Shown: positions 15,416 to 24,760 of the stretch, piece by piece
Position numbering within the stretch: the stretch's first letter is position 1
Layout of the letters: each line of letters opens with the position of its first letter
Source: an uncultured Lachnospiraceae bacterium
Lineage (GTDB): Bacteria; Bacillota; Clostridia; Lachnospirales; Lachnospiraceae
Assembly (NCBI GenBank): GCA_947382625.1
Contig: CANDAG010000003.1
Coordinates: forward strand, 1 to 64,000
DNA length: 64,000 nucleotides
Direction: 5' to 3'
Program-made: the position numbers and the translations under genes
Notes under the pieces: generated by a model
Told to the model about the DNA's origin: nothing
The model's database searches: none
Seen by the model: only the letters and a program-made list of their open reading frames with translations

Positions 15416-17401
15416 TCAGGCTTTGTAGTGGATCAGGTAGACCTTTGCATAAACAAGTTCCGACACGGCCAGTACACTTCCATCTGTCGGAACCTCCCTG
15501 CTTTCCTTAAGAGTCAGCTCCTCAATGAAATCGACTTCTCTGCGGAAGGTAAATGAAATCCCGTGTTGAGGGATGACCTCATCCAACATAACGCCGTTGT
15601 TTCCACTCACGTTAATAAGATGGAGGCAGGCGGTGTTGTCATCCAGCTTGTGGTAGGTAGTCTCAACGCTGGGATGAGCATTGGTCGTGTAGGGACGAAT
15701 CTCGTGATCCGATGACATGGCATCCAGAATATCAACAAGGGCCTTCCGGAATGCAGGATAGCCTTGCTTATAGTAGAGTTTGCCAATATCAAAGAGGACA
15801 TAAGTGCTCTGCTCACTGAAAAGAGCGCCGGGTGTGTCATTAAAGGTATGTCCGAAGGCACGTTCCGGAGGCCCGAAAGTGGCAGGATTTACCAACGGAA
15901 GAATACCGACCATACCGTTTGCGTAAGCACCGGCAGCTTCCAGCCTCGAACCGTTCAGGTAGAGCCATTCCTGTTTCGGGAAGGAAGTAAAGAGGGACTT
16001 GGGCTCGGTGCGGAAATAGGCGGCTTCGGTAATTTCCTCGTTCTTTTCAGAGAGGGAAAAAATGCCGAAGCGCTCCGCAAGGAGCTCCGGATCTTCGGAG
16101 AGGCTTCCGGCGGTTGCAAGGATCTTTGCCCTGGTATTCTTCAGCATGGAGCGGACTTTTTCGCTCTTAAACTTCCTGATGCCAGGGAGGATAACCAGGG
16201 AGTACTGCTCCATGTCCACACCGTAGTGATCAGCATCCACATCAATCAGCGTATCGAAGGGAATGTGCGCTTCCTTCAACATGCGGAAGATGCCGCGGAA
16301 TTCCTCGGAATACCCAAAACGATAGGGTGCCACCGGTTGAAGGAGGAGGATTTTGGCAGCTGGTGACAATTTATCATAAACATCCTGCCACTTTTCATGA
16401 AAACCAAAGATTTCTTCCACACCTTCCCAGTTGGAGGTATCTGTATAGCCGTCAAAGGAACCGATGATACACCAGTCCAGATTGCCGCGGTTCGCAATGT
16501 TCTCCATGAGGCGGACCCGATTCAGGGAATCGGAGACGCCCATGAAACGATAGCGTAGATCCACGGCGTTGATGCAGACGTTACTGGAGACTTTATCGGC
16601 AAAAGTGTCTTCCACGCAGGCCACATTGTCGGAAGAATTATAGATCCAGAGCGGAAGGGGACGGTCCACGGCGGTGTTGGACTCCATACGGATTATGTCT
16701 ATCCCCTTATCGAAATAGGTGCTGATCGCGACCTCTGGACGAGAGGCCTTTACGAAGTCGTGGATCTTTTCAAGGAGCTGATTCACAGTGACGCGCTTGA
16801 ATTCCTCGTACTTGTACCAGACGGGATCCCTGTGGTCTTCCTTAGTGGGAATCTCTTCCCCGTACATCTCCCGGAATCTTCGGATGCAGTTCTTGCAGTG
16901 GCAAAAGCCTACGTAACGACCACTGTAGTCGTTGCTTGGGTAGCCGAACATATTAAAGAAGATACCGTCTACCGGATACCGGTCAAGAATGTCCTTAAGG
17001 ATCTCCAAGGTACAGTTCTGCTCATAATCACTGTTTACGCAGGTGACTACCGTGTCGTTGTAATAGACGTGTTTTCCTTCTGCGGTAATCATGAGCCACT
17101 CGGGATGCGTCTTCTCAAAATCCACGTGGACCTTACTTACGTCAAAACGAGCAATGACCCGGATGTTGTTCTCGTGGCATTTCGTAAGGAGTTCACCAAA
17201 TTTATCTCCCTGCAGGAAGGGTGATTTTTTCTGACAGTCGAGCGTTGTCTGGCTAAATGCCGTAATGCCGCCACAGCCAAGCTGTACCACATTTGCATGG
17301 AGTTTTTTCAGCATAGCAACTTCGTAATCCACATCCATGCTTCCGTCAATGTCCCGCAAATTGTTCTGAATCATACGATATTTGTGTTCTGTCCACCACA
17401 T
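15416..17401 (-). CDS. Putative glycoside hydrolase, GHL6-like with trimerisation-type domain
   Basis: 661 residues, no signal peptide, so a cytoplasmic enzyme acting on an imported oligosaccharide. Residues 1-360 read as a TIM barrel of the 'hypothetical glycosyl hydrolase 6' type: NVVQLGCGGITAF, NNIRVIARFDVSKVH, THPEWLMITAEGK, YPVDGIFFNMFGYPSNDY, with a cysteine cluster CHCKNC. Residues 370-600 resemble the glutamine-amidotransferase-like trimerisation domain of beta-galactosidases (LVILPGIRKF). Catalytic acids were not assigned. Expression with a YtcQ-type importer and glycerate-forming enzymes suggests a uronate- or sugar-acid-containing substrate. Confidence 0.7.
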   Translation of the reverse strand: MWWTEHKYRMIQNNLRDIDGSMDVDYEVAMLKKLHANVVQLGCGGITAFSQTTLDCQKKSPFLQGDKFGELLTKCHENNIRVIARFDVSKVHVDFEKTHPEWLMITAEGKHVYYNDTVVTCVNSDYEQNCTLEILKDILDRYPVDGIFFNMFGYPSNDYSGRYVGFCHCKNCIRRFREMYGEEIPTKEDHRDPVWYKYEEFKRVTVNQLLEKIHDFVKASRPEVAISTYFDKGIDIIRMESNTAVDRPLPLWIYNSSDNVACVEDTFADKVSSNVCINAVDLRYRFMGVSDSLNRVRLMENIANRGNLDWCIIGSFDGYTDTSNWEGVEEIFGFHEKWQDVYDKLSPAAKILLLQPVAPYRFGYSEEFRGIFRMLKEAHIPFDTLIDVDADHYGVDMEQYSLVILPGIRKFKSEKVRSMLKNTRAKILATAGSLSEDPELLAERFGIFSLSEKNEEITEAAYFRTEPKSLFTSFPKQEWLYLNGSRLEAAGAYANGMVGILPLVNPATFGPPERAFGHTFNDTPGALFSEQSTYVLFDIGKLYYKQGYPAFRKALVDILDAMSSDHEIRPYTTNAHPSVETTYHKLDDNTACLHLINVSGNNGVMLDEVIPQHGISFTFRREVDFIEELTLKESREVPTDGSVLAVSELVYAKVYLIHYKA

Positions 17402-17477
17402 CTTTTTTTCCTCACAATAAACAACGGATGTCAGGCTTTGCCAGCCATCCTTATGTTAATAAAAGTTTACAGGATTC

Positions 17478-18464
17478 TTATTTCCTTCCGGAGAAGCAAT
17501 AATAGGACTTATATACATTTCGAAGGGGCTCTTCATTGTGATAGTTCTTGATATTATCAAGGATCACATTCAAAGACACTTCGTGCTTATCCGGCTGGGG
17601 CGGGGTGACATGAGGGGTCATCACCACGTTCGGAAGAGTCCAAAGAGGAGACTCTTTTTCGAGAGGTTCCTGTTCAAAGGTATCAAGACCTGCGCCGGCA
17701 ATTTTACCCTCCTGAAGATACTTGATCAGCGCTGGTTCATCGATGATGGAACCTCTGGAGATATTGACCACGTAAGAAGTGGGCTTAAGGAGAGAAAGTC
17801 TCTCTTCATTGAGAAGATGGTAAGTCTCATCGGTAAGCGCTACGGTGGAGATGATGAAATCGCTGGCAGTAAGGAGTTCTCTTAAGCCTTCTTCACCATG
17901 ACAGATCTTGTCCATTCCATTAAGCTCGGTGGTGTTCTTTGCAAAGCCGATGGTGTTCATGCCAAGCGCCTTAAGTCTCGGAGCAAGTTCTCTTGCAATG
18001 CTGCCGCACCCAAGGATGCCGGCGGTCTGGCCGAAGAGTGCCTTGGCCGTAGAGAGGAAAGGCATACTGTATTCGCGGTTCTTTCTGCTCTCCCAGATAT
18101 TATTTACCTGGTAATTCAGGGCAAGCATGAACATAATGACATGCTCGGAAAGAGCTTTGGAGGATCTGCCGGAGGAGCAGGTAACGCAGATTTCTTCTCT
18201 TTCTGCGAGAGCAGGGCGGAAGAGGAAATCAAGACCTGCAGCATCGCAGTGAATCCAACGCATGTCAGGGCCAAGGCTCTCCACAAGACCCGACAGGCCT
18301 TTGCCCAGAATCGCAATTTCAGCATCCTTCAGATTTGCACGGATGGTATCCGAATCCGAAGCAGAACAGCGGATGACGGTCGCTGCGTTAATGAGACGGA
18401 CCATTTCATCGACTTCTGTTTCCGGAAAATCAATGGCAACGATGGCCTTATTTATTTCTTTCAT
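17478..18464 (-). CDS. D-isomer-specific 2-hydroxyacid dehydrogenase
   Basis: 328 residues. The NAD-binding domain shows GILGCGSIARELAPRL, NISRGSIIDEPAL and AGAGLDTFEQEPL, and the catalytic His is in MTPHVTPPQ. The family reduces 2-oxoacids to D-2-hydroxyacids or the reverse (phosphoglycerate, hydroxypyruvate/glyoxylate reductases). Within this operon, next to tartronate-semialdehyde reductase and glycerate kinase, hydroxypyruvate/glycerate or a longer sugar acid is a likely substrate. It is 14 bp after the AraC sensor gene and 76 bp before the GHL6 hydrolase. Confidence 0.82.
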   Translation of the reverse strand: MKEINKAIVAIDFPETEVDEMVRLINAATVIRCSASDSDTIRANLKDAEIAILGKGLSGLVESLGPDMRWIHCDAAGLDFLFRPALAEREEICVTCSSGRSSKALSEHVIMFMLALNYQVNNIWESRKNREYSMPFLSTAKALFGQTAGILGCGSIARELAPRLKALGMNTIGFAKNTTELNGMDKICHGEEGLRELLTASDFIISTVALTDETYHLLNEERLSLLKPTSYVVNISRGSIIDEPALIKYLQEGKIAGAGLDTFEQEPLEKESPLWTLPNVVMTPHVTPPQPDKHEVSLNVILDNIKNYHNEEPLRNVYKSYYCFSGRK

Positions 18465-18478
18465 GATCGTTTTTCCTC

Positions 18479-20323
18479 CTAATTTAAAATAATTGGCTTT
18501 CCATTTCTATAGTCTGTAGGAGTGATTCCGTAATGAGTCCGGAATAACCTTGAGAAGTAACGGAAACTGGAGAATCCGCTGTTCTCGGCAATCTCACCTA
18601 CAGAAAGATTCGTGTTCTCGAGCTGACTCTTTGCATATTCCAGCCGCTTTACATTTACGTACTCGGAAAAACCGATGCCAATCTGGCTCTTAAAGAGCCG
18701 GCTTATAGTATAGTTAGAAACGTGGAGGGCATCGGCGACCATACTCTGACTGAGATTGGAATCCCGGAAGTTCTGATCAATGTATGTCCGAATACACTCT
18801 GTGGTCTGTACGCGGCGTTTATCCAGGTTCATGGCTTCCAGATCGTGCTGGATCTGCTCCTTATCCTTTGCGGCATCGTAGCAGGAGAGATAACTGTCCT
18901 TAAGGCAGTTCAGGTCATGGACCGGTTCGCCCTGGTGCAGTACTCTGGTCTCCTCGCATAGGTCTGCGGTCGTTTTAAAGAGCCACTCTATAAATTCCTG
19001 AAGTTTTTCTTCTTTGATGAATATAACCAGGAGATAACGATCCTCTCCCAGAAGATCGTTGACGTACAGCCTCCCACTGAAGATCGTGTTCACAGCGGAG
19101 CGAAGTTGTTCCTGCTCCTGTACGCGAAAGGCGAAGGACTTCAGGATGTATGTCTGGTAAACGTGGTTGGAACCGCTGGGAGTATCGAGTCCCTCTGTGG
19201 GGAAGGGAACATCATAGACCAGGTTGTTCAAGATAGCGTCCATGATGATGTTTTCCTGCTTGAGGATCTGCTGGCTGCGGATATCCAGCTCATTCTGAAT
19301 AAGAAGGAACTCATTGCCACTCTCGATTCCAAGTTTGGAAGTGATCCGGTGGACGGGGCGATAAGCCAGGAATAAGGCAAGGCCTACCATCAATAGCAGC
19401 AATATGGATAACAGCAGCAGGAAAATGGACTCTTTGTGGTAATAGGAAGCAATATCGTCCTGCAGGGAACCTTTACCTACGAAGATCATATAGGTAATCT
19501 CCCGTTTCTCATCGGTCTTTGTGTAGATATTGCGAATATTCTGCCGATTTGGCTCCGATTCCGAAGTATGATAGAAGGCATCGGAATCAAAGTTGTCACA
19601 TACAAGAGCCGTGGCAAACAGAATCACGCCATCCTTGTCAAAAACATAGTAGTCTGTACCGCGCTCAGAGGCCACTTTGCCAGCTTTCTGCAAATAGGTT
19701 TCCTTCCTGATGAGGTACAGGAGATTGATCTCGTCATCGTTCTTCCCGAAGCGGGCACTGTAGATAATTAGTATACTGGTGCTACCGTCTGCTTCCTGCA
19801 CCGGAACGTAGGTAAGGTTCGGAATCCTGAAGTTTACAGAATGAAGAGCCGAAGTGATCTTTGACTCGTTTTGCTCATCGGCATAATTCAGGTTTTCCCT
19901 GGAGTACTTGTCAAAGGTGAACTGTCCCTGTTTGGTGATGACAATATCCAGTTTCGGGTAGTACAGGCAAAAATCAGAAACCGGGAGATTGTAGTCCCGC
20001 TGGACCACCTGCATGACGCCAGGGTAAACCAGCGTGCTCTTTTCCAGTTCCCTGACACTATCGTACAGGGAATTGGAAGGGCCATCACTGTTCAGATACA
20101 ACTTGTAAGAGGTCGATTTTATGCGATCGATCTGTTCGGAAAAGTATGTGCTGAAGTCCTCAATGACATTGTTATAGTAAGCATTGTTGCTTTGCAGGAG
20201 CCGGTCGAAGGACTGACTGTGAAAAACGAATATACCAATCAGAACCGGTATGACAACGCACGAAATCACTGCCACCAGAAGAAACAAATATGAACGGTTG
20301 AGGAATCTTTTGATTTTCAGCAT
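18479..20323 (-). CDS. Membrane-anchored AraC-family sensor-regulator
   Basis: 614 residues in the YesN-like layout. Membrane segment at about 12-34, an extracytoplasmic sensor of roughly 260 residues, second membrane segment at about 300-322 (FLLLLSILLLLMVGLALFLAY), a cytoplasmic linker, and a C-terminal double helix-turn-helix (about 515-605: SQSMVADALHVSNYTISRLF, VGEIAENSGFSSFRYFSRLF). It probably senses the extracellular glycan or the loaded binding protein and activates this operon. It lies 16 bp downstream of the second permease gene. Confidence 0.88.
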   Translation of the reverse strand: MLKIKRFLNRSYLFLLVAVISCVVIPVLIGIFVFHSQSFDRLLQSNNAYYNNVIEDFSTYFSEQIDRIKSTSYKLYLNSDGPSNSLYDSVRELEKSTLVYPGVMQVVQRDYNLPVSDFCLYYPKLDIVITKQGQFTFDKYSRENLNYADEQNESKITSALHSVNFRIPNLTYVPVQEADGSTSILIIYSARFGKNDDEINLLYLIRKETYLQKAGKVASERGTDYYVFDKDGVILFATALVCDNFDSDAFYHTSESEPNRQNIRNIYTKTDEKREITYMIFVGKGSLQDDIASYYHKESIFLLLLSILLLLMVGLALFLAYRPVHRITSKLGIESGNEFLLIQNELDIRSQQILKQENIIMDAILNNLVYDVPFPTEGLDTPSGSNHVYQTYILKSFAFRVQEQEQLRSAVNTIFSGRLYVNDLLGEDRYLLVIFIKEEKLQEFIEWLFKTTADLCEETRVLHQGEPVHDLNCLKDSYLSCYDAAKDKEQIQHDLEAMNLDKRRVQTTECIRTYIDQNFRDSNLSQSMVADALHVSNYTISRLFKSQIGIGFSEYVNVKRLEYAKSQLENTNLSVGEIAENSGFSSFRYFSRLFRTHYGITPTDYRNGKPIILN

Positions 20324-20339
20324 TTAAACACCTGTGTAT

Positions 20340-21254
20340 TTATCCTTTCACGGAGCCAATAGTCACACCCTTCACGAAATATTTCTGAACAAACGGATAG
20401 AAGAAGAACAGAGGAACGACAGAAACCACAATGAGGGAGTACTTAAGGAGCAGCTTCATATTCTGAAGCGCAATGGCGGTCTCAGGGTCCATCATGTCTT
20501 CTGCGGAGAACTCGCCGGATACCAGTACATCTTTCAGAAAAATCTGCAGAGGATACAGGTTGTTGTTGCGCAGGTACAGGAAAGCATCCATATAAGAGTT
20601 CCAGTGGCCTACTGCATACCAGAGAATCAGAACCGCAATGATTGCCTTGGAAAGAGGCAGGACCACTTCGAAAAAGAAATGGAAGTCGTCACAGCCGTCA
20701 ATCCTGGCTGCATCTTTCAATTCGCCTGGAATATTCGTCTGGATGAAAGTTCTCGCGATAATCATGTTGTAAATAGTCATGGCGCCGGGGAGGAGAAGGG
20801 ACCAGATGGTATTCATAATTCCCAGTTTCTTAATAAGGATATAAGTCGGAATCATACCTCCGCTGAAAATCATGGTAAATGTAAAGTAAGCCATGATGAC
20901 TTTTCCACCGTAAAGGTCCTTTTGTGCCATGGGATAAGCACAGAGCAGGGTCATGGACACATTGATGACGGTACCTGCGATGACATAAAAGATGGTATTC
21001 CGATAGCCGATCCAGACCTTTGAGTAGTTAAAAACCGCTTTATAACCATCCACACTGAAATCTACGGGCCAGAGGACGACCTTGCCGGCTGCCAGGGCGG
21101 CAGGGGAGCTGAAGGAAGCCGAGAGGATGTAGACGATGATATAAAGAACCGTCAGTGTCAGGATTCCGATGACCAGGGCGCTGATTCCGTAGAATACAAG
21201 ATCGCATCCTGTCAGTTTATATTTCACTCGAGTAGTAGCATTCTCTGATTTCAT
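20340..21254 (-). CDS. CUT1-type sugar ABC permease (YtcP/LplC-like)
   Basis: 304-residue inner-membrane permease with six predicted helices. The EAA loop that docks on the ATPase is DAARIDGCDDFHFFFEVVLP. The C-terminal PFVQKYFVKGVTIGSVKG is typical of the LplC/YtcP branch. I start it at ATG 21254, which has AAAGGAA 6 nt upstream, rather than the in-frame GTG at 21272, which would overlap the previous gene. It pairs with the permease at 21266-22216. No ATPase gene is present; such systems share a multipurpose MsmX-type ATPase encoded elsewhere. Confidence 0.9.
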   Translation of the reverse strand: MKSENATTRVKYKLTGCDLVFYGISALVIGILTLTVLYIIVYILSASFSSPAALAAGKVVLWPVDFSVDGYKAVFNYSKVWIGYRNTIFYVIAGTVINVSMTLLCAYPMAQKDLYGGKVIMAYFTFTMIFSGGMIPTYILIKKLGIMNTIWSLLLPGAMTIYNMIIARTFIQTNIPGELKDAARIDGCDDFHFFFEVVLPLSKAIIAVLILWYAVGHWNSYMDAFLYLRNNNLYPLQIFLKDVLVSGEFSAEDMMDPETAIALQNMKLLLKYSLIVVSVVPLFFFYPFVQKYFVKGVTIGSVKG

Positions 21255-21265
21255 AGTGATTTCCT

Positions 21266-22216
21266 TTACCACAGGCTGGTCTCGCCGACTTTGTTGGCAA
21301 TTTTGTTTACAGTGACAATGAGGAGCAGATTGATAATGGAGTTGAACATTCCGATGGCGGTGGCAAGGGAGAAGTTGGAGACGCCATTACCGGAAAGGCC
21401 GACTTCATAAACGTATGTGGAAATAATCTGGCTTGCTTCCAGATTCAACGGGTTCTGCATCAGATAGATTTTTTCGAAGCCGATGCTCATGACCTGACCC
21501 ATGCGCAGAATAAGCATGATGACTACTGTGGGCAGGATTGTAGGGAAGTCCACATGAATCACTCTCTGGAAACGATTGGCGCCGTCCAGCTGCGCAGCTT
21601 CGTGATAGGTGGGATCCACACCTGCGAGGGCCGCAGTGTAGATAATGCTGTCCCAGCCGAAATTCTGCCAGATGCCACTCCAGACATAGAGAGAGCGGAA
21701 GGCAGAAGGGTCACCTAAGATGTTGTTTGGAGTGTGACCAGTAATCGCCTGAGCAATAATGCCGTAGAGACCGGTATTGATATTGAAGATCTGCAGGATA
21801 ATACCCACCATGACCGTTGTGGAAATGAAGTGGGGGAGTGTGACGATTCCCTGGATGGTCTTCTTTACCTTTCCGTCCGGCATACAGTTTGCCAGAAGGG
21901 CAAAAATGATCGGGAAAGGGAAACCCGCCAGAATTCCATAAAAGGAAATCAGCAGCGTATTCACCAGTACACGGCGGAACTGATAGGATTCGAAGAACTT
22001 AATGAACCATTTAAAACCGACCCAGGGGCTTCCGAAGATACCCGTCCTTGCCTTATAATCTTCGAAAGCAATGACAAGGCCTGCCATAGGAAGGTATTTA
22101 AAAATAAAGACATAAATCACCGGTAACAAAAGAAACAGATACATCTGCCAGTGACGCTTTAACTCGGCGCCAAATCTTCTCTTTTTTACGGCTTTATTTC
22201 CCTTGTACGTACGCAT
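21266..22216 (-). CDS. CUT1-type sugar ABC permease (YteP/LplB-like)
   Basis: 316-residue permease of the LplB/YteP type. Hydrophobic start after a basic N-terminus (LFLLLPVIYVFIFKYLPMAG), EAA loop YHEAAQLDGANRFQRVIHVDFP, and the end NKIANKVGETSLW usual for this branch. ATG at 22216 follows AGAGGAAAA. It forms the heterodimeric channel with the permease 11 bp downstream. Confidence 0.9.
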   Translation of the reverse strand: MRTYKGNKAVKKRRFGAELKRHWQMYLFLLLPVIYVFIFKYLPMAGLVIAFEDYKARTGIFGSPWVGFKWFIKFFESYQFRRVLVNTLLISFYGILAGFPFPIIFALLANCMPDGKVKKTIQGIVTLPHFISTTVMVGIILQIFNINTGLYGIIAQAITGHTPNNILGDPSAFRSLYVWSGIWQNFGWDSIIYTAALAGVDPTYHEAAQLDGANRFQRVIHVDFPTILPTVVIMLILRMGQVMSIGFEKIYLMQNPLNLEASQIISTYVYEVGLSGNGVSNFSLATAIGMFNSIINLLLIVTVNKIANKVGETSLW

Positions 22217-22314
22217 ATCATTTTCCTCTTGAACGGAGGAAGACGGCTCTTTTTTATTTCATAAATGGAACCGCCTTCTCCTTAAGTTAATTTCTACAAG
22301 TCTCTATAGATGAA

Positions 22315-24102
22315 TTACTTGTGCGCTCTGTCGTAACCTGCCTGATAATCAGCGATCAAAGTGTCAATGCCGATGGTCTCAAGCTGAGCAAGGTAGTTGT
22401 CCCACTCTGCATCGATATCTGCCTTGCCGGTAAGAAATGCAGCAGTCATTTCAGAAACATAGGCGTTTGCATTTACAAGAATCTCAGCGGTCTCAACCGT
22501 CTCGTCTGCAGTAAGAGGAGCAAAGTCAAGAACCTTGGGAGGCTTGTTTGCGATACCGGCATCCTTACTGGTAAGAGAGATGGTAGTCTTGTCAATGTTC
22601 AACTCACCTTCAGGTGTGTCAGCACTGATCTGTCTTGCTCTCACATACTGGATTGCTTTGTTGCGAATGAAGGGACCACACTGGAGCCAGCTCGCATCCG
22701 TAGTCTGAGTAGAAGACCAGAAATCATCATTCTTATAAGTAGAGATCCACTCAATAGCGTAGTCTTCACCGCCCTGTGCTGCGTAGTCATCAGGGTTAAG
22801 GACATCTTCTGCTATGACCTGATCCCAATATGCCCAGTCCTCGCCTTCCTTACCATATCTGGTGAAGAGACCGTAGTACTCGTCGCACATGGTGTCGCAT
22901 ACAAGGAATGCTGCTTCCGGATTCTCACAATCTGCAGACATAACTGCTGCTACCGAAGGAAGGACGGGCTTATAATAGGAATAGCCGTTCTCACCATCCG
23001 GATTCGTGAGGTGCGTCCATACATACTGGTTACCAACTTCCAGATCACTGCCGAAGTAGTCATAACCAGACCAGGAGAAGACGATAGGACCATCCGTAAG
23101 GATCTGAGCCTTAGTATCATCCTCAGTGCCAGTGAATATACTGGAATCGATGATACCTTCATCAAAGAACTGTTTAATGTATTTAAGACCTTCCTTCCAC
23201 GCATCAGTGGTGTATGCAAGACCGACAACGTCGTTCTCATCAACCGTGAAAAAGTTCACATCCCAGGAATAAATGAATGCGCTCATCAGTCCGGGAAACC
23301 ACTCGTAGCCCTGACTGGAATTGTCGTTGAAGCCGTAGCCAACGAGAGCCTTCTCGTCAGAAGTGCTGCCATTGCCGTTCATATCGGTATTGATGACCTG
23401 TCTGCAAATCTCAAGATATTCATCAATGGAAGTAGGAACATCTACGCCCAGTTGGTCGCACCATGGCTTGTATACCCAAAAACGAATCTTGCTGTCGAAA
23501 CCATAGGACTGCTCCAGTCCGGGAAATCCATAGATCTCACCGTCACCATTTCTCATGTACTCAATGATGTCGTAGCCTGCGCCTTCAGAAGCGATACGGA
23601 TGTTTGCAGAAAGGTTTTCATCAGCATACAGATCGGAAAGTTCACGGATCGCGTCTTCACTGATCCAGTTAACATAGTTGCTTCCAGGGCTGAAAATCAG
23701 GTCAGGCAGCTTATCGCCCGCGGTGACCATGGTGTTGATCTTAGTAGTAAAGTCAGCGGAAGGGTAAACTTCGAACTCAAGGTTTACGCCCAGCTTTTCT
23801 TCAATATATCTGCAGCTATCGTTATTCTTCCAATCGGAAATTCTGGTGTTCTCAGGAACTGCAATGGTAATGGTAACGCCATCACAAATGGTGTGGGGAT
23901 CGAATTCTCCGGAAGCTTCGGCTGCTGCAGTATCAACAGTATCAGTAGAGGCGGAGGCTGCGGGGTCGGCTTCTTTTTCTGTGGTGGCAGCAGAAGAAGA
24001 ACTATTCGAAGCATCAGATGCCGCCTTGTTTTGGCCGCAACCCATAAGTGAACCTGCTAAAATCGCAGAAACAAGGATTGCGGAAACAACTCTTTTTTTC
24101 AT
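22315..24102 (-). CDS. Sugar-binding lipoprotein of the ABC importer (YtcQ/LplA-like)
   Basis: 595-residue extracellular solute-binding protein. Lipoprotein signal MKKRVVSAILVSA with lipobox SLMGC (C22), a Ser/Thr/Ala-rich tether of about 45 residues, then a large binding domain (FDPHTICDGVTITIAVPEN onward). The size is that of the 550-600-residue YtcQ/LplA subgroup, which bind complex oligosaccharides such as pectin fragments. ATG at 24102 has AGGAGG just upstream. It is the first gene of the catabolic operon; one promoter precedes it at 24169-24197. Confidence 0.92.
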   Translation of the reverse strand: MKKRVVSAILVSAILAGSLMGCGQNKAASDASNSSSSAATTEKEADPAASASTDTVDTAAAEASGEFDPHTICDGVTITIAVPENTRISDWKNNDSCRYIEEKLGVNLEFEVYPSADFTTKINTMVTAGDKLPDLIFSPGSNYVNWISEDAIRELSDLYADENLSANIRIASEGAGYDIIEYMRNGDGEIYGFPGLEQSYGFDSKIRFWVYKPWCDQLGVDVPTSIDEYLEICRQVINTDMNGNGSTSDEKALVGYGFNDNSSQGYEWFPGLMSAFIYSWDVNFFTVDENDVVGLAYTTDAWKEGLKYIKQFFDEGIIDSSIFTGTEDDTKAQILTDGPIVFSWSGYDYFGSDLEVGNQYVWTHLTNPDGENGYSYYKPVLPSVAAVMSADCENPEAAFLVCDTMCDEYYGLFTRYGKEGEDWAYWDQVIAEDVLNPDDYAAQGGEDYAIEWISTYKNDDFWSSTQTTDASWLQCGPFIRNKAIQYVRARQISADTPEGELNIDKTTISLTSKDAGIANKPPKVLDFAPLTADETVETAEILVNANAYVSEMTAAFLTGKADIDAEWDNYLAQLETIGIDTLIADYQAGYDRAHK

Positions 24103-24168
24103 GTGTTAATCCTCCTAATAAGTGATATTCATTTGATATTCATTTTTGCAACGCTGCTTGTATCGATG

Positions 24169-24197
24169 AGTTTAGAACTGTGATTTTTTGTTGTCAA
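24169..24197 (-). promoter_or_regulatory. Promoter of the 12.3-24.1 kb catabolic operon
   Basis: On the minus strand TTGACA (24197-24192), 17-bp spacer, TAAACT (24174-24169), about 65 bp before the first gene. An 11-bp direct repeat (ATGAATATCA, twice, within 24125-24146) lies between it and the ribosome binding site and might bind the AraC-type regulator. Confidence 0.6.
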
Positions 24198-24212
24198 TAT
24201 TTTTGCAATTAT

Positions 24213-24491
24213 TTACACATTCAGGCAAGATTCTGCACACATTTCCATCAAAATGCCAAAACATGCAGGCGGAAACATCCTTTTTTTTACGCAGTAACGG
24301 TCATATTGATTCCAGATTACCCTGGACAAAGGTATTACTCTATGCTTGTTGCCCTTGCCACAAAAATGGACATCTGCATTCTTCTTTATCTCACGGATCA
24401 GACCGTCATGGAATATAATGTGATCCTGTGTGATCCCATTTTCCTCAAATATGTCATTGAGTATTTCCAGTTTCGTTGACCCCTTATACAT
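24213..24491 (-). pseudogene. Possible tyrosine-recombinase fragment
   Basis: A 92-codon minus-strand frame whose middle (FCGKGNKHRVIPLSRVIWNQY) resembles the beta-hairpin region of phage-type integrases, where GKGNKxRxIPL is conserved. The catalytic Arg, His and Tyr boxes are not present and the rest is not recognisable. If correct, it is a scar of a lost element between two sugar-uptake operons. The likeness is short, so the call is tentative. The rest of 24110-24640 shows only promoters. Confidence 0.3.
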
Positions 24492-24649
24492 GTCTACACG
24501 CGCATTATCACAATCGTTATAGAATAGTTATATCAAGCGGCATGCAAAAAAGGGGCCCTCGTCAGCAATATCAATTTGTGCAAAATCACCAAAAACATCA
24601 TTTTCATTTTGAGTAAATCCCCCAAAATGAAATATATGAAAATTTCCTC

Positions 24650-24678
24650 TTGCATATTTTTTTCAGCAAGAGTATTAT
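24650..24678 (+). promoter_or_regulatory. Promoter of the plus-strand sugar-uptake operon
   Basis: TTGCAT (24650-24655), 17-bp spacer, TATTAT (24673-24678). Transcription would begin just before the tandem operators at 24690. Confidence 0.65.
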
Positions 24679-24689
24679 GTAAGCATATC

Positions 24690-24725
24690 GGAAACGTTTT
24701 CGGTAACGTTTCTGGTAGCGTTTTC
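24690..24725 (+). promoter_or_regulatory. Three tandem 12-bp LacI-type operator repeats
   Basis: GGAAACGTTTTC, GGTAACGTTTCT and GGTAGCGTTTTC lie end to end. Each has the central CG flanked by A/T-rich arms typical of LacI/GalR operators (and of cre sites). They sit just downstream of the -10, where a repressor would block initiation. The LacI-family gene at 28072, last in this operon, is the obvious candidate ligand. Confidence 0.65.
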
Positions 24726-24760
24726 AATAATCAAATTTCACAAAGTAGGAGGATACTAAA

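Noticed and set aside
22321-24051. 576-codon plus-strand open frame
   Set aside because: Exactly antisense to the solute-binding lipoprotein gene; no start signal and no recognisable protein. Long because of codon bias on the other strand.
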